This document shows positions 27,385 to 35,467 of a stretch of DNA of 55,375 bases, one piece after another. The notes beneath the pieces are model-generated. The model did no database searches. It was not told the DNA's origin and saw nothing but the letters and a program-made list of their open reading frames with translations. Positions within the stretch are counted from its first letter, which is position 1; every line of letters begins with the position of its first letter. The translations under genes and the position numbers were made by a program. This stretch comes from QS-5-54-17 sp964489295 (lineage in GTDB: Bacteria > Patescibacteriota > Saccharimonadia > QS-5-54-17), in assembly GCA_964489295.1 (NCBI GenBank), contig CAZAXT010000001.1, forward strand, positions 1 to 55,375. Reading direction: 5' to 3'.

Positions 27385-27642
27385 ATGACACGCAACACAT
27401 CCGCCAAACAGACCGAAACCGACTCAGCGTATTTTTTGAAAATATTGCTGTTTTTTATCGTCGGGGCAATCTGGATTGAGATAACGGCCTGGAACGCTTC
27501 TTTGCCGCTCGGATTAGTGCTCGGGTTGGTGTTTGCCAGCCATGATCATTTCCAGATCGACCGGAAGATCGAATACGCGGTACTGCTGATAGCGGCCATC
27601 GTGAGTTTCATCGCGCCGATCGGTATCGTTGCCCAAATATGA
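27385..27642 (+). CDS. Small membrane protein of unknown function
   Basis: This 85-residue protein has a short hydrophilic N-terminus and two or three hydrophobic segments (about 19-35, 38-52 and 63-83). No family is recognised. Its stop overlaps the start of the DUF3152 gene (ATGA), so the two are probably coupled and may act together at the membrane. TTTAAT lies eight bases before the ATG and could be a -10 box. Confidence 0.6.
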   Translation: MTRNTSAKQTETDSAYFLKILLFFIVGAIWIEITAWNASLPLGLVLGLVFASHDHFQIDRKIEYAVLLIAAIVSFIAPIGIVAQI

Positions 27643-29354
27643 CAGCCCGTTCATACCATACGCCCAGGTCCCGTAAAAAACGACACCGATCCTCCGGGTC
27701 AAAACGGCATAGGCGGCACTGGTTCGTGTACGGAATCGGTCTTGTCGTAGTTATATCCGGAATCGGAGCCGGTGCCTATTGGTGGTACACGCAGCCACGG
27801 ACCGCCGAGATAGCTTACCAGCCGTGCCGGATCGAATACGGCACCGTCGTGGCCGAATGGGAAGGTACGGACAGGGACGCTCCATGGAACGACGCCAACC
27901 ACCACTATCAACTTCGTCGGTTTAGCCTCCGTGCTACGGCGCCGGATGTCTTTTTCCCGAATACGATCGAATCTCCGCCTACCCGGATAGCGACCGGTGG
28001 TGAGGATACCTGCAAGAACGAGTTCGATGAAACAGTGGATGTGGCCGCGGAACGGTATCGATGGCATGGAGCCAGGACAACGGCTCTGCGCCTGGGAAGA
28101 CCGTCCTCAGCACCGTTACCCGGGGCAGTGCGTATGCCGGAGGTTGCCAAACCTGCTGACCCCGGCTTGAAGGTGCCGACGCTTGGAAAACCCCGATCAG
28201 CCGCGGTGTGGGTGGATGATGGCGGGTCGGCGTCGCTCAGTCATGATGGTCAGCGCCAGCAATGGTGGTGCATCAACGCGCCTGGGTGCGGAAGCATCGC
28301 TGGGCAACGCCATAATGCACAGGTTGCACGGGGTGCGGGGTATCAATACGTGCCTGATAATTGTCCGCCGGGTATTTCATGTCATGGTAATTGGCGGGAC
28401 GGAAAAGGTACGCCGCGTGTCATTGGACGCACCCATGGTATGCTGCAGCCGTTCGACATGCGGCTGTCAGCCGTTTCAACCTATGCCGATACGGTCGGAG
28501 CCGCTGTTTTAGTAACGTTCAAATACCCCGAACAAACCACTATACAAACGTCACTCACTGGTACACCGGGAAGTATTGCTCCGGGTGCTTCCTTTGAAAC
28601 TGATCTGACTCTCCATAAGAAAGGTCCGGCCGTGGATTCACTGACCGTGAAGGCCGATACGACCGGCCATCCCATACGCAACAAAGAACCCGTTCGATTA
28701 ACCCGGTCACAGATATCCCGTTTGAATACGGCCGATACGGTCCAACTTCCCGTGCGTTTCCGGTTAAGCGACGAAGCGCAATCCGGGATGTGTCATAGTA
28801 TACCGCTTACCATAGCGAAAGTTGAGGCGGATACGTCTTTAGCGAATCCCGAGGTAGCATATTGCGTGGCAGCCGAGGAAACCCGTATTCAATATCAAGT
28901 GCGCACCCGCGGCGCTATCGACACGAACACCGAAACATTCAAAACCCAGGTGGCTCATACGCTGCGGGATTCTCGCGGGTGGACGGCAGCAAACATTACG
29001 TTTGACCGGGTGGCAAATGGCGGTGATTTCACCTTGTGGTTGGCGTCCGCGGATGCCGTGTCCGATTTTTCCAGCGGATGCAGCCCCCAGTATAGTTGCC
29101 GTGTCGGGTCGAATGTGATCATCAATGATACGCGGTGGCAAAACGCGACACCGGCTTGGAACCAAGCGGGTGGTGGTCTGCGGAATTATCGTCACATGGT
29201 GATCAATCATGAAGTCGGGCATTTTCTCGGGCTCGGGCACCGTAGCTGCCCGGGAGCGGGGCAAGCGGCGCCGATTATGATGCAACAATCGATTGATCTA
29301 GATGGATGCCGGTTTAACCCATGGCCGTTACCGGGAGAACTCGAGCGTATATGA
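27639..29354 (+). CDS. Membrane-anchored DUF3152 zinc metalloprotease
   Basis: This 571-residue protein has a basic cytoplasmic N-terminus, one membrane helix (about 29-49), an extracytoplasmic region of about 370 residues with several cysteines, and a C-terminal DUF3152 domain (about 420-571). The domain shows RGWTA, CRVGSNVVIN-like and PWPLP blocks and the extended zinc motif HEVGHFLGLGH (H524, E525, H528, H534). DUF3152 is known mainly from Actinobacteria, where it is secreted or anchored. The protein probably cleaves a substrate at the cell surface; the substrate is unknown. It sits between rpsJ and rplC, an unusual place for a surface protease. Confidence 0.82.
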   Translation: MTARSYHTPRSRKKRHRSSGSKRHRRHWFVYGIGLVVVISGIGAGAYWWYTQPRTAEIAYQPCRIEYGTVVAEWEGTDRDAPWNDANHHYQLRRFSLRATAPDVFFPNTIESPPTRIATGGEDTCKNEFDETVDVAAERYRWHGARTTALRLGRPSSAPLPGAVRMPEVAKPADPGLKVPTLGKPRSAAVWVDDGGSASLSHDGQRQQWWCINAPGCGSIAGQRHNAQVARGAGYQYVPDNCPPGISCHGNWRDGKGTPRVIGRTHGMLQPFDMRLSAVSTYADTVGAAVLVTFKYPEQTTIQTSLTGTPGSIAPGASFETDLTLHKKGPAVDSLTVKADTTGHPIRNKEPVRLTRSQISRLNTADTVQLPVRFRLSDEAQSGMCHSIPLTIAKVEADTSLANPEVAYCVAAEETRIQYQVRTRGAIDTNTETFKTQVAHTLRDSRGWTAANITFDRVANGGDFTLWLASADAVSDFSSGCSPQYSCRVGSNVIINDTRWQNATPAWNQAGGGLRNYRHMVINHEVGHFLGLGHRSCPGAGQAAPIMMQQSIDLDGCRFNPWPLPGELERI

Positions 29355-29392
29355 TACCGTCATTCGACCCCGGACTCATGGAAGTGCTCCAG

Positions 29393-29422
29393 TTGACATC
29401 TGTTTCACGGTGTTGATATACT
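29393..29422 (+). promoter_or_regulatory. Promoter of the rplC-secY cluster
   Basis: TTGACA (29393-29398), an 18-base spacer and TATACT (29417-29422). It lies 38 bases after the metalloprotease gene and gives a leader of about 100 bases. This restores strong transcription to the ribosomal genes downstream of the non-ribosomal island. Confidence 0.75.
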
Positions 29423-29448
29423 CACTCGAGTATTCCTGACACGGGGAG

Positions 29449-29495
29449 CAGGACAGTAACTCCTGTATAAGTGCCGTTGCCGAAAGGGACGGCAC
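29449..29495 (+). promoter_or_regulatory. Two leader hairpins upstream of rplC
   Basis: The first hairpin is CAGGA (29449-29453) with TCCTG (29461-29465). The second is GTGCCGT (29471-29477) with ACGGCAC (29489-29495) around an 11-base loop, TGCCGAAAGGG. Neither has a T tract, so autoregulation by a ribosomal protein (L4 in other bacteria) is more likely than termination. This is inference from position. Confidence 0.5.
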
Positions 29496-29526
29496 GATTT
29501 ATGGATGATGTATAGCGAGGATATAA

Positions 29527-30129
29527 ATGAAAGCATTACTCGGGCGCAAGCTCGGTATGAGCCAGATATTTTCCGAGGAAGGGACCGCGACACCAGTCAC
29601 GCTGGTGCAGGCCGGCCCGTGTACCGTGGTCGGACTTCGAACAGCGGAAACCGATGGCTATGCGGCCGTGCAGCTAGGATTTGAAACCGATAAACATCCC
29701 AAGAAACCACAACAAGGGCAGTTCACGGATGCGAACGCAACTCCTCGGTATGTCCGTGAAATCCGCGGTGAGCATGAAGTCCAAACCGGCGACACGCTTC
29801 AGGCGGACGTATTCGAAGCCGGAGACACCCTGACCGTAACCGGAACCAGTAAAGGACAGGGTTTTACGGGCACGATCAAGCGGTACAATTTCAGTCGTGG
29901 TCCAGAAACCCATGGTTCACGCAACCAGCGCAGACCTGGATCAATCGGTGGCATGTATCCCCAAAAAGTATGGAAGGGCAAAAAGATGCCAGGCCGGAGC
30001 GGCAACGAAACGATTACCCAAAAAAACCGAGCAGTTGTCGCGGTAGACACTGCAAACAACATCATAGCCATTAAAGGCGCCGTACCCGGCAAACGAGATG
30101 GACTCGTTGTTTTGAAAGGAGACTCGTAA
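29527..30129 (+). CDS. rplC: 50S ribosomal protein L3
   Basis: L3 binds near the 5' and 3' ends of 23S rRNA and its loop approaches the peptidyl transferase centre. The 200 residues match the family from KALLGRKLGMSQIF through the HGSRNQRRPGSIGG loop. It is the first gene of the promoter-led S10 cluster; its stop TAA ends on the A of the rplD ATG, a one-base overlap. Confidence 0.97.
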   Translation: MKALLGRKLGMSQIFSEEGTATPVTLVQAGPCTVVGLRTAETDGYAAVQLGFETDKHPKKPQQGQFTDANATPRYVREIRGEHEVQTGDTLQADVFEAGDTLTVTGTSKGQGFTGTIKRYNFSRGPETHGSRNQRRPGSIGGMYPQKVWKGKKMPGRSGNETITQKNRAVVAVDTANNIIAIKGAVPGKRDGLVVLKGDS

Positions 30130-30767
30130 TGGCGACCGCCCCGACGTTTACCAAGACCGGTAACGCTTCATCGCGTAACACGACACTTCCCGAATCGGTA
30201 TTTTCGACGCCTTCAATTTCCCATGATCTGCTGCATCAGGCATATGTCGTTCAGCGCTCTCACGACCACGCACACGGAGCACACACTAAGAGTCGTGGTG
30301 ATGTTCGTGCCAGCGGTCGGAAGATCAAGCCGCAGAAATACACTGGTGGAGCCCGTGCCGGAACTAGCACCAGTCCGATGCGTCGGGGCGGTGGGGTCGC
30401 GTTCGGTCCCAAGGGCAGCGAAGTACGACGGAAACAGATTAACAAATCAGCTAAACGAGCAGCTCTCCGACACGCCTTGTCACTCCAAGCCCGGGAAGAA
30501 GCAGTCGTCGTCATAGAGGACTTTGCGCTTGACGGAAAAACCAAATCCGCTCGAACGTTGCTCGACTCTTTACCGGTTCAAGGCACAATCGTGTGTGTGG
30601 TTGAGCAATTCGACTCCCTTATACAACGGAGCCTGCGGAATATCCCGAACGTATTTTTGACGGATTCGGCCTCCTTGAACGTAGTCGATGTGGTGGATGC
30701 GGATTATGTAGTATTCACCCGGAACGGGCTGAACGCAATGCAACAGAGAATGGAGGCGTCGTCATGA
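30129..30767 (+). CDS. rplD: 50S ribosomal protein L4
   Basis: L4 has a globular domain on the 50S surface and a long loop lining the exit tunnel. The 212 residues include the tunnel-loop block GGARAGTSTSPMRRGGGVAFGP. In E. coli L4 represses its own operon. The gene overlaps rplW by four bases (ATGA), which implies translational coupling. Confidence 0.95.
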   Translation: MATAPTFTKTGNASSRNTTLPESVFSTPSISHDLLHQAYVVQRSHDHAHGAHTKSRGDVRASGRKIKPQKYTGGARAGTSTSPMRRGGGVAFGPKGSEVRRKQINKSAKRAALRHALSLQAREEAVVVIEDFALDGKTKSARTLLDSLPVQGTIVCVVEQFDSLIQRSLRNIPNVFLTDSASLNVVDVVDADYVVFTRNGLNAMQQRMEASS

Positions 30768-31057
30768 TCGTGCGTCCGGTTATTTCAGAAAAAGCTATCG
30801 CCCAAACCGATGAAGAAAACACCTATGTGTTTTATGTCCCGATTTCGGCTAACAAGCATACCATAGCGTCCGAGGTAGCGCAGCGGTTCGATGTCACGGT
30901 AACGCGGGTGCGAACTGCTGTTTTGAAAGGAAAATCCAAACGTATGCCGGTTCGCCGTGGCCAGAAATTGATATCGGGTCGACGGAGTGATATGAAAAAG
31001 GCGTATGTCACGCTCCAGGAAGGCGACAGTATATCAATGTTTGAGGGGAGTGAATAA
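30764..31057 (+). CDS. rplW: 50S ribosomal protein L23
   Basis: L23 lies at the exit of the peptide tunnel and is the docking site for trigger factor and SRP. The 97 residues begin IVRPVISEKA and include the positively charged loop KGKSKRMPVRRGQK. The trigger factor that should bind it is encoded earlier in the window. It overlaps rplD, and its TAA stop shares a base with the rplB ATG. Confidence 0.95.
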   Translation: MIVRPVISEKAIAQTDEENTYVFYVPISANKHTIASEVAQRFDVTVTRVRTAVLKGKSKRMPVRRGQKLISGRRSDMKKAYVTLQEGDSISMFEGSE

Positions 31058-31887
31058 TGGCAGTCAAAAGATATAAACCGACCACACCCGCCCGTCGGGG
31101 CATGAACGCCGAAGACACGTCCGCTGTTACGAACAAGAACCCGCAGAAATCCCTGACACGTGCTCAGAACAATCGATCAGGCCGGAGTACCCACGGCGCG
31201 GTAACCGTCCGCCGTCGCGGCGGAGGCACCAAACGCCGGTACCGGTTAATTGATTTCGATCTTGAACCAGGTACCGATGCGATCGTGGAAGCCATTGAGT
31301 ATGACCCGAATCGATCCAGTCACATCGCACGCATCAAGAAACAGGACGGCAGTTATAGCTATGTGCTGGCTGGCAGCAAGATGGACGTGGGCGATCATGT
31401 CCAAGCCGGTAACGATGTACCGGTGAAACAAGGCAACCGGATGCCGCTTTCTCACATACCTCTGGGAAGCAGTGTCTACAACATCGAAGCCACGCAGGGC
31501 AAAGGCGGCCAGTTCGTGCGAAGCGCCGGCGCACGGGCGCAAGTGACGTCCAGGGAAGGCGATTCGGTGTATGTGCGTTTGCCGAGCGGTGAAGTTCGCT
31601 TGATACACCGGAGTTGTTACGCTACACTAGGCACCGTTGGTAACGAACAGCACCAGAATGTCAAGATTGGCAGTGCTGGACGGAATCGTCGAAAAGGCAA
31701 GCGACCGAGCGTACGCGGCAAGGCAATGAACCCCGCCGATCACCCGATGGGCGGCGGTGAAGGATTGACCAAACCGGGCAGACTCCCCCGGACTCCGTGG
31801 GGCAAGCCCGCTGTCGGCAAGAAAACCCGCCACCGCAAACGCGGCAATAACGCTATCGTCCGGAGACGGACAAAGAAGAGGAAGTAG
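31057..31887 (+). CDS. rplB: 50S ribosomal protein L2
   Basis: L2 is needed for subunit association and peptidyl transferase activity. The 276 residues are full-length, with the HGAVTVRRRGGG block near the N-terminus and the conserved C-terminal VRGKAMNPADHPMGGGEG containing the important histidine. The ATG overlaps the rplW stop by one base. The usual close junction to rpsS is broken by a 129-base spacer. Confidence 0.97.
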   Translation: MAVKRYKPTTPARRGMNAEDTSAVTNKNPQKSLTRAQNNRSGRSTHGAVTVRRRGGGTKRRYRLIDFDLEPGTDAIVEAIEYDPNRSSHIARIKKQDGSYSYVLAGSKMDVGDHVQAGNDVPVKQGNRMPLSHIPLGSSVYNIEATQGKGGQFVRSAGARAQVTSREGDSVYVRLPSGEVRLIHRSCYATLGTVGNEQHQNVKIGSAGRNRRKGKRPSVRGKAMNPADHPMGGGEGLTKPGRLPRTPWGKPAVGKKTRHRKRGNNAIVRRRTKKRK

Positions 31888-32016
31888 TATGTGTGGATCG
31901 AAGACGCAAAACGCAACATTTGGACTCAAGACTCGTGAAACAGCTCGCGGATCATATGCGAGTGTTGCTTCTTATGCCGTGGCGCGTGTTTCATGTACGG
32001 GTTTTGGAGGTCAGAT
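31888..32016 (+). other. Spacer between rplB and rpsS with a degenerate heptamer repeat
   Basis: This 129-base gap interrupts a junction that is usually tight. It contains two adjacent seven-base units, ACGCAAA and ACGCAAC (31904-31917), rotations of the heptamer repeated between rpsK and rpsD. It ends with GGAGG (32006-32010) for rpsS. No gene or clear promoter is seen. Confidence 0.5.
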
Positions 32017-32292
32017 ATGAGCCGATCGCTCAAAAAAGGTCCGTATATTGACCAGCGCTTGCAGCGCAAAGTGGAGGCAATGGGCACTTCGGACAAAACC
32101 GTAATCAAAACTTGGGCCAGAGCAGCAACTATCACGCCGGAAATGGTCGGCAAGACTATCGCGGTGCATAACGGAAAAGTCCACGTTCCGGTGCTAATCA
32201 CCGAAAATATGGTCGGGCACAAACTCGGCGAATTCGCGCCCACCCGGAAGTTTAAAGGTCATGGCGGTAAACTCGCCAAAGGAGAGAAGTGA
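32017..32292 (+). CDS. rpsS: 30S ribosomal protein S19
   Basis: S19 lies in the 30S head near the A-site finger contact. It has 91 residues, beginning MSRSLKKGPY and including GHKLGEFAPTRKFKGHG. The ATG at 32017 follows GGAGG at good spacing; an upstream in-frame ATG at 31993 would add residues not found in S19. The stop overlaps the rplV start by one base. Confidence 0.96.
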   Translation: MSRSLKKGPYIDQRLQRKVEAMGTSDKTVIKTWARAATITPEMVGKTIAVHNGKVHVPVLITENMVGHKLGEFAPTRKFKGHGGKLAKGEK

Positions 32293-32648
32293 TGAAGGCG
32301 GTCGCCAAGGGTGTCCGGGTTCCGCCGCGGAAGATGAATGTGGCCGCTTCTTTGGTACGGCGCCGCACGGTTGATGACGCGTTGACGATTCTTGAACATA
32401 CCCCCCGCCGGGCGGCTGAACACCTCCGTGATGTCATTAAAAGTGCTGCCGCCAATGCCGAACATAATGACAAGTACGAGACGGAGCAGTTGCGAATCGA
32501 CACCATAGAAGTTAATACCGGCGGAATGATCGTTCGGGGTCGACCGGCAGCCCGGATGAACGTACATCCGCACCGCCACCGTCTGAGCAACGTGAAAGTG
32601 CAGTTACAAGCAGTGGAAGACGAAGGAGAGATAACCAATGGGACATAA
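32292..32648 (+). CDS. rplV: 50S ribosomal protein L22
   Basis: L22 spans the 50S subunit and its hairpin forms part of the tunnel constriction. The 118 residues include VRVPPRKMNVAASLVRRR and the hairpin end RGRPAARMNVHPHRHR. The start is placed at the ATG at 32292, which overlaps the rpsS stop. The end overlaps the rpsC start by 11 bases. Confidence 0.94.
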   Translation: MKAVAKGVRVPPRKMNVAASLVRRRTVDDALTILEHTPRRAAEHLRDVIKSAAANAEHNDKYETEQLRIDTIEVNTGGMIVRGRPAARMNVHPHRHRLSNVKVQLQAVEDEGEITNGT

Positions 32649-33264
32649 GATAAACCCGATCAGTTTCAGACTACCGCTTCAGAAGGATTGGCAGTCCAAA
32701 TGGTTCGCCAGCAAACAGGATTATGCTCAGGCCTTAGAGGAAGATATGCGGATCCGGGAAGTCATCCAGAATTATCTGGGGCGCCGGGCAGCCATTGACC
32801 GCATAGAGATCGAACGTTCACCCAACAGTGTCAACGCCACCATTTATACGGCACGCCCCGGTGTGGTTATCGGTCGCGGTGGCGGCGGCGTTGAGGAACT
32901 GAAGCAAAAGTTGGCACGCCATATCGACTCACCGCTCAATCTCAATATCGAGGAAGTCAAGCAGCCCGAACTCAGGGCCCAACTGGTCGCTGACAATATC
33001 GCCAACCAACTGGAAAAGCGGACGTCCTTCCGGCGAGCGATCAAGTCGGCCACGGACAGTACGATGCGAGCGGGCGCTCAAGGTGTTAAGGTTACCGTAT
33101 CCGGTCGGCTGAATGGTGCCGATATGGCTCGGACCCAACAGGAAGTCGAGGGGAGTATACCCTTGCACACATTACGGGCACATATCGATTACGCTCAAGC
33201 GGACGCGGTCACGACGTACGGGAGTATCGGTGTGAAAGTCTGGATTTATCGAGGCGAGGTGTAA
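32638..33264 (+). CDS. rpsC: 30S ribosomal protein S3
   Basis: S3 helps form the mRNA entry channel. The 208 residues start MGHKINPISFRLP and contain the KH-domain motif GRGGGGVEELKQ and the C-terminal block THYAQADAVTTYG-like segment (HIDYAQADAVTTYGSIGVK). It lacks the longer basic tail seen in many bacteria. It overlaps rplV by 11 bases. Confidence 0.96.
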   Translation: MGHKINPISFRLPLQKDWQSKWFASKQDYAQALEEDMRIREVIQNYLGRRAAIDRIEIERSPNSVNATIYTARPGVVIGRGGGGVEELKQKLARHIDSPLNLNIEEVKQPELRAQLVADNIANQLEKRTSFRRAIKSATDSTMRAGAQGVKVTVSGRLNGADMARTQQEVEGSIPLHTLRAHIDYAQADAVTTYGSIGVKVWIYRGEV

Positions 33265-33268
33265 GATC

Positions 33269-33697
33269 ATGTTATTACCCAAAAAAACCAAATACCGTAA
33301 GGCAATGAAGGGCCGTATCAGCGGCGTTGCCCAGCGCGGTAATCAGATCAGTTTCGGGTCGTACGGATTGCAGGCACAGACCGCTGAGCGAGTCACCTCA
33401 CGGCAAATCGAAGCAGCACGCCGGGCGATGACCCGCTACGTGAAACGTGGCGGCAAGATATGGATTCGCATTTTCCCCGATATACCCGTTACGCGAAAAG
33501 GCGAGGAAATGCCCATGGGAAGCGGAAAAGGAGCGCCCGAATTCTTCGTCGCCCGGGTGCGACCCGGCACGATCATGTTCGAGATGGCCGGCGTCGATGA
33601 GAAAACGGCCCAGGAAGCTATGCGGCTGGCCGGGCATAAATTGCCGGTTAAAACCAAGTTTATAACCCGGAATATACCAGGGGAGACGGAAGTATGA
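33269..33697 (+). CDS. rplP: 50S ribosomal protein L16
   Basis: L16 contacts A-site tRNA and the peptidyl transferase region. The 142 residues begin MLLPKKTKYRK and include GSGKGAPEFFVARV and EAMRLAGHKLPVKTKF. It lies four bases after rpsC and overlaps rpmC by four bases (ATGA). Confidence 0.97.
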   Translation: MLLPKKTKYRKAMKGRISGVAQRGNQISFGSYGLQAQTAERVTSRQIEAARRAMTRYVKRGGKIWIRIFPDIPVTRKGEEMPMGSGKGAPEFFVARVRPGTIMFEMAGVDEKTAQEAMRLAGHKLPVKTKFITRNIPGETEV

Positions 33698-33885
33698 AGA
33701 CGGAAGAGTTACGCCAGCAATCCATAGAAGAGTTACGCCAGCAGCTTGCCAAAGATGAAGCCGATCTGGCAGACTTTATGGTTGATGTCAGAACCAAAGA
33801 GGTAGACGATATCCGCCGCGGTCGACGGTTGCGGAAAGAAATTGCCCGTATCAAGACGATTATCAGGGAAAAGGAGTTGGAATAA
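33694..33885 (+). CDS. rpmC: 50S ribosomal protein L29
   Basis: L29 lies next to L23 at the tunnel exit. The protein has 63 residues and is almost entirely helical, with the family C-terminal RRLRKEIARIKTIIREKE. Its N-terminal half contains an internal duplication: EELRQQ occurs at residues 4-9 and 12-17, reflecting an exact 17-base repeat (33703-33719 and 33727-33743). The stop TAA shares a base with the rpsQ ATG. Confidence 0.92.
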   Translation: MKTEELRQQSIEELRQQLAKDEADLADFMVDVRTKEVDDIRRGRRLRKEIARIKTIIREKELE

Positions 33886-34133
33886 TGGCCAGAACAATGA
33901 CAGGCAGAGTCGTATCCGACGGCATGGACAAGACGGTAACCGTTGCGGTCGATCGGGTAAAGATGCACCGGATTTATCAGAAACGGTATAAAGCGACCAG
34001 TACGTTTCTGGCCCATGACGAGGATAATGCCTGCAGCAAAGGTGACCGGGTGACTATCGAAGAAATGCGGCCGTTAAGTAAGCGGAAACGGTGGCGCGTA
34101 AAGACGATCGTCGAAAAGGCACAGTTGGTATGA
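33885..34133 (+). CDS. rpsQ: 30S ribosomal protein S17
   Basis: S17 is an early-binding OB-fold protein of the 30S body. The 82 residues include RTMTGRVVSDGMDKTVTV and EMRPLSKRKRW. It begins on the last base of the rpmC stop and overlaps rplN by four bases, so this stretch is tightly coupled. Confidence 0.96.
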   Translation: MARTMTGRVVSDGMDKTVTVAVDRVKMHRIYQKRYKATSTFLAHDEDNACSKGDRVTIEEMRPLSKRKRWRVKTIVEKAQLV

Positions 34134-34498
34134 TACAGCAGGAAAGCCGTCTCAAAGTAGCCGACAACAGTGGAGCGCGCGAGTTGCAATGCATCAAGGT
34201 GCTCGGGGGTAGTAAACGTCGATATGCTCGGTTGGGCGATGTATTTATTGCCAGCGTTAAATCCGCCACACCCGGTGCAGCTATCAATAAAAAGGACGTG
34301 GTTCGCGCGGTCGTGGTGCGCTCCAGCGATATTACCCAGCGACATGACGGCTCATCGATCAGATTCGACGAAAACGCGGCGGTCGTCATCGATTCAGGAA
34401 AAAATCCGCGCGGAAGTCGTGTATTCGGTCCAATTGCCCGTGAGCTCAGGGAGAAAAAATTCGGCAAAATAATTTCGCTGGCGCCGGAGGTTTTGTGA
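34130..34498 (+). CDS. rplN: 50S ribosomal protein L14
   Basis: L14 forms part of intersubunit bridges B5 and B8. It has 122 residues, exactly the usual length, and starts MIQQESRLKVADNSGAREL. The open frame extends upstream through rpsQ to 34091, but the ATG at 34130 overlapping the rpsQ stop is the real start. It ends FGKIISLAPEVL as in other L14 proteins. Confidence 0.97.
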   Translation: MIQQESRLKVADNSGARELQCIKVLGGSKRRYARLGDVFIASVKSATPGAAINKKDVVRAVVVRSSDITQRHDGSSIRFDENAAVVIDSGKNPRGSRVFGPIARELREKKFGKIISLAPEVL

Positions 34499-34601
34499 TG
34501 AAAAATTTCAAGCTGCGCGTTTCAAGTTTAAGACATAAGAGTCCGGCGCAGACCGAGAGTCGTCCGATGCCCGTCGGCTCGGGCGTCCAAAGGGGGCGAG
34601 T
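34499..34601 (+). other. Spacer between rplN and rplX with seven-base periodicity
   Basis: This 103-base spacer breaks a normally close junction. TTTCAAG occurs at 34506-34512 and again at 34520-34526, exactly two heptamer periods apart, followed by TTTAAGA. A purine run, AAAGGGGGCGAG, precedes the rplX ATG. No gene is seen. Confidence 0.4.
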
Positions 34602-34922
34602 ATGAAAATCAAGAAAGGCGATACGGTGATTGTGCGATCCGGCAAAGATAAAGGGAAAACCGGCACGGTTACCAAGGTTAACCCTGAGTTGAACGAAATC
34701 GTAGTAGATGGTATAAATGTAGTGAAACGACATCTGAAGCCGTCGCAGACTAACCCCAAAGGGGGTATTGTGGAGGCAAACGCCCCCCTTAACGCGAGTA
34801 ACGTCGGTCTCGTCCACCCCGATAAGAAGCAACAAGGTAGCCGGGTCGGATACGAATTCAAGGACGGCAAGAAGGTGCGCGTCTATCGCCAAGCTGAGAA
34901 TAAGGAAGTCAAAAGCGAATGA
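34602..34922 (+). CDS. rplX: 50S ribosomal protein L24
   Basis: L24 initiates 50S assembly and lies beside the tunnel exit. The 106 residues include the KOW motif IKKGDTVIVRSGKDKGKTGTV and the following VDGINVVKRHLKPSQTNPKGG segment. It overlaps rplE by four bases (ATGA). Confidence 0.96.
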   Translation: MKIKKGDTVIVRSGKDKGKTGTVTKVNPELNEIVVDGINVVKRHLKPSQTNPKGGIVEANAPLNASNVGLVHPDKKQQGSRVGYEFKDGKKVRVYRQAENKEVKSE

Positions 34923-35467
34923 GTCGATTACTGGAACACTACCAGAACCAAGCTATGCCGGATCTGCAGACGCGGTTGGGGATAAGCAATGTGCACCAGG
35001 TGCCGCGGATCGAGAAGATCGTGTTAAACGTAGGGGCCGGACGGGCTATCCAGGATTCGCGTGTACTTGAAACCGCGGTGAACACCCTGGGTAAGATCAC
35101 CGGACAGCAACCGGTCAAAACCAAGGCCAAACACAGCGTTGCCGGGTTTAAGTTACGACAAGGGCAGCCTATCGGTGTCAAGGTTACACTGCGTGGTGCG
35201 CGGATGTACGAATTTTTGGACCGCTTGGTAACGGTGGTGTTGCCGCGAACCCGGGATTTCAGAGGTTTGTCAGAGAAGTCGTTCGACCCCGATGGCAATT
35301 ACAGCCTCGGTATTGCCGATCAGAGCGTTTTCCCTGAACTTTCCTACGAAGATTCACAAATTACCCACGGTTTGCAAATCAATATTATAACCAATAGCGA
35401 TCCTGAGCAGTCATACGCACTGTTATCCGCATTAGGGTTGCCGTTCGAAAGGAGCGATGATGGCTAG
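34919..35467 (+). CDS. rplE: 50S ribosomal protein L5
   Basis: L5 binds 5S rRNA and contacts P-site tRNA. The 182 residues contain VPRIEKIVLNVGAGRA, the GQQPVKTKAKHSVAGFKLRQGQPIG region and RDFRGLSEKSFDPDGNYSLGI. Its last eight bases overlap the start of rpsN. Confidence 0.97.
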   Translation: MSRLLEHYQNQAMPDLQTRLGISNVHQVPRIEKIVLNVGAGRAIQDSRVLETAVNTLGKITGQQPVKTKAKHSVAGFKLRQGQPIGVKVTLRGARMYEFLDRLVTVVLPRTRDFRGLSEKSFDPDGNYSLGIADQSVFPELSYEDSQITHGLQINIITNSDPEQSYALLSALGLPFERSDDG

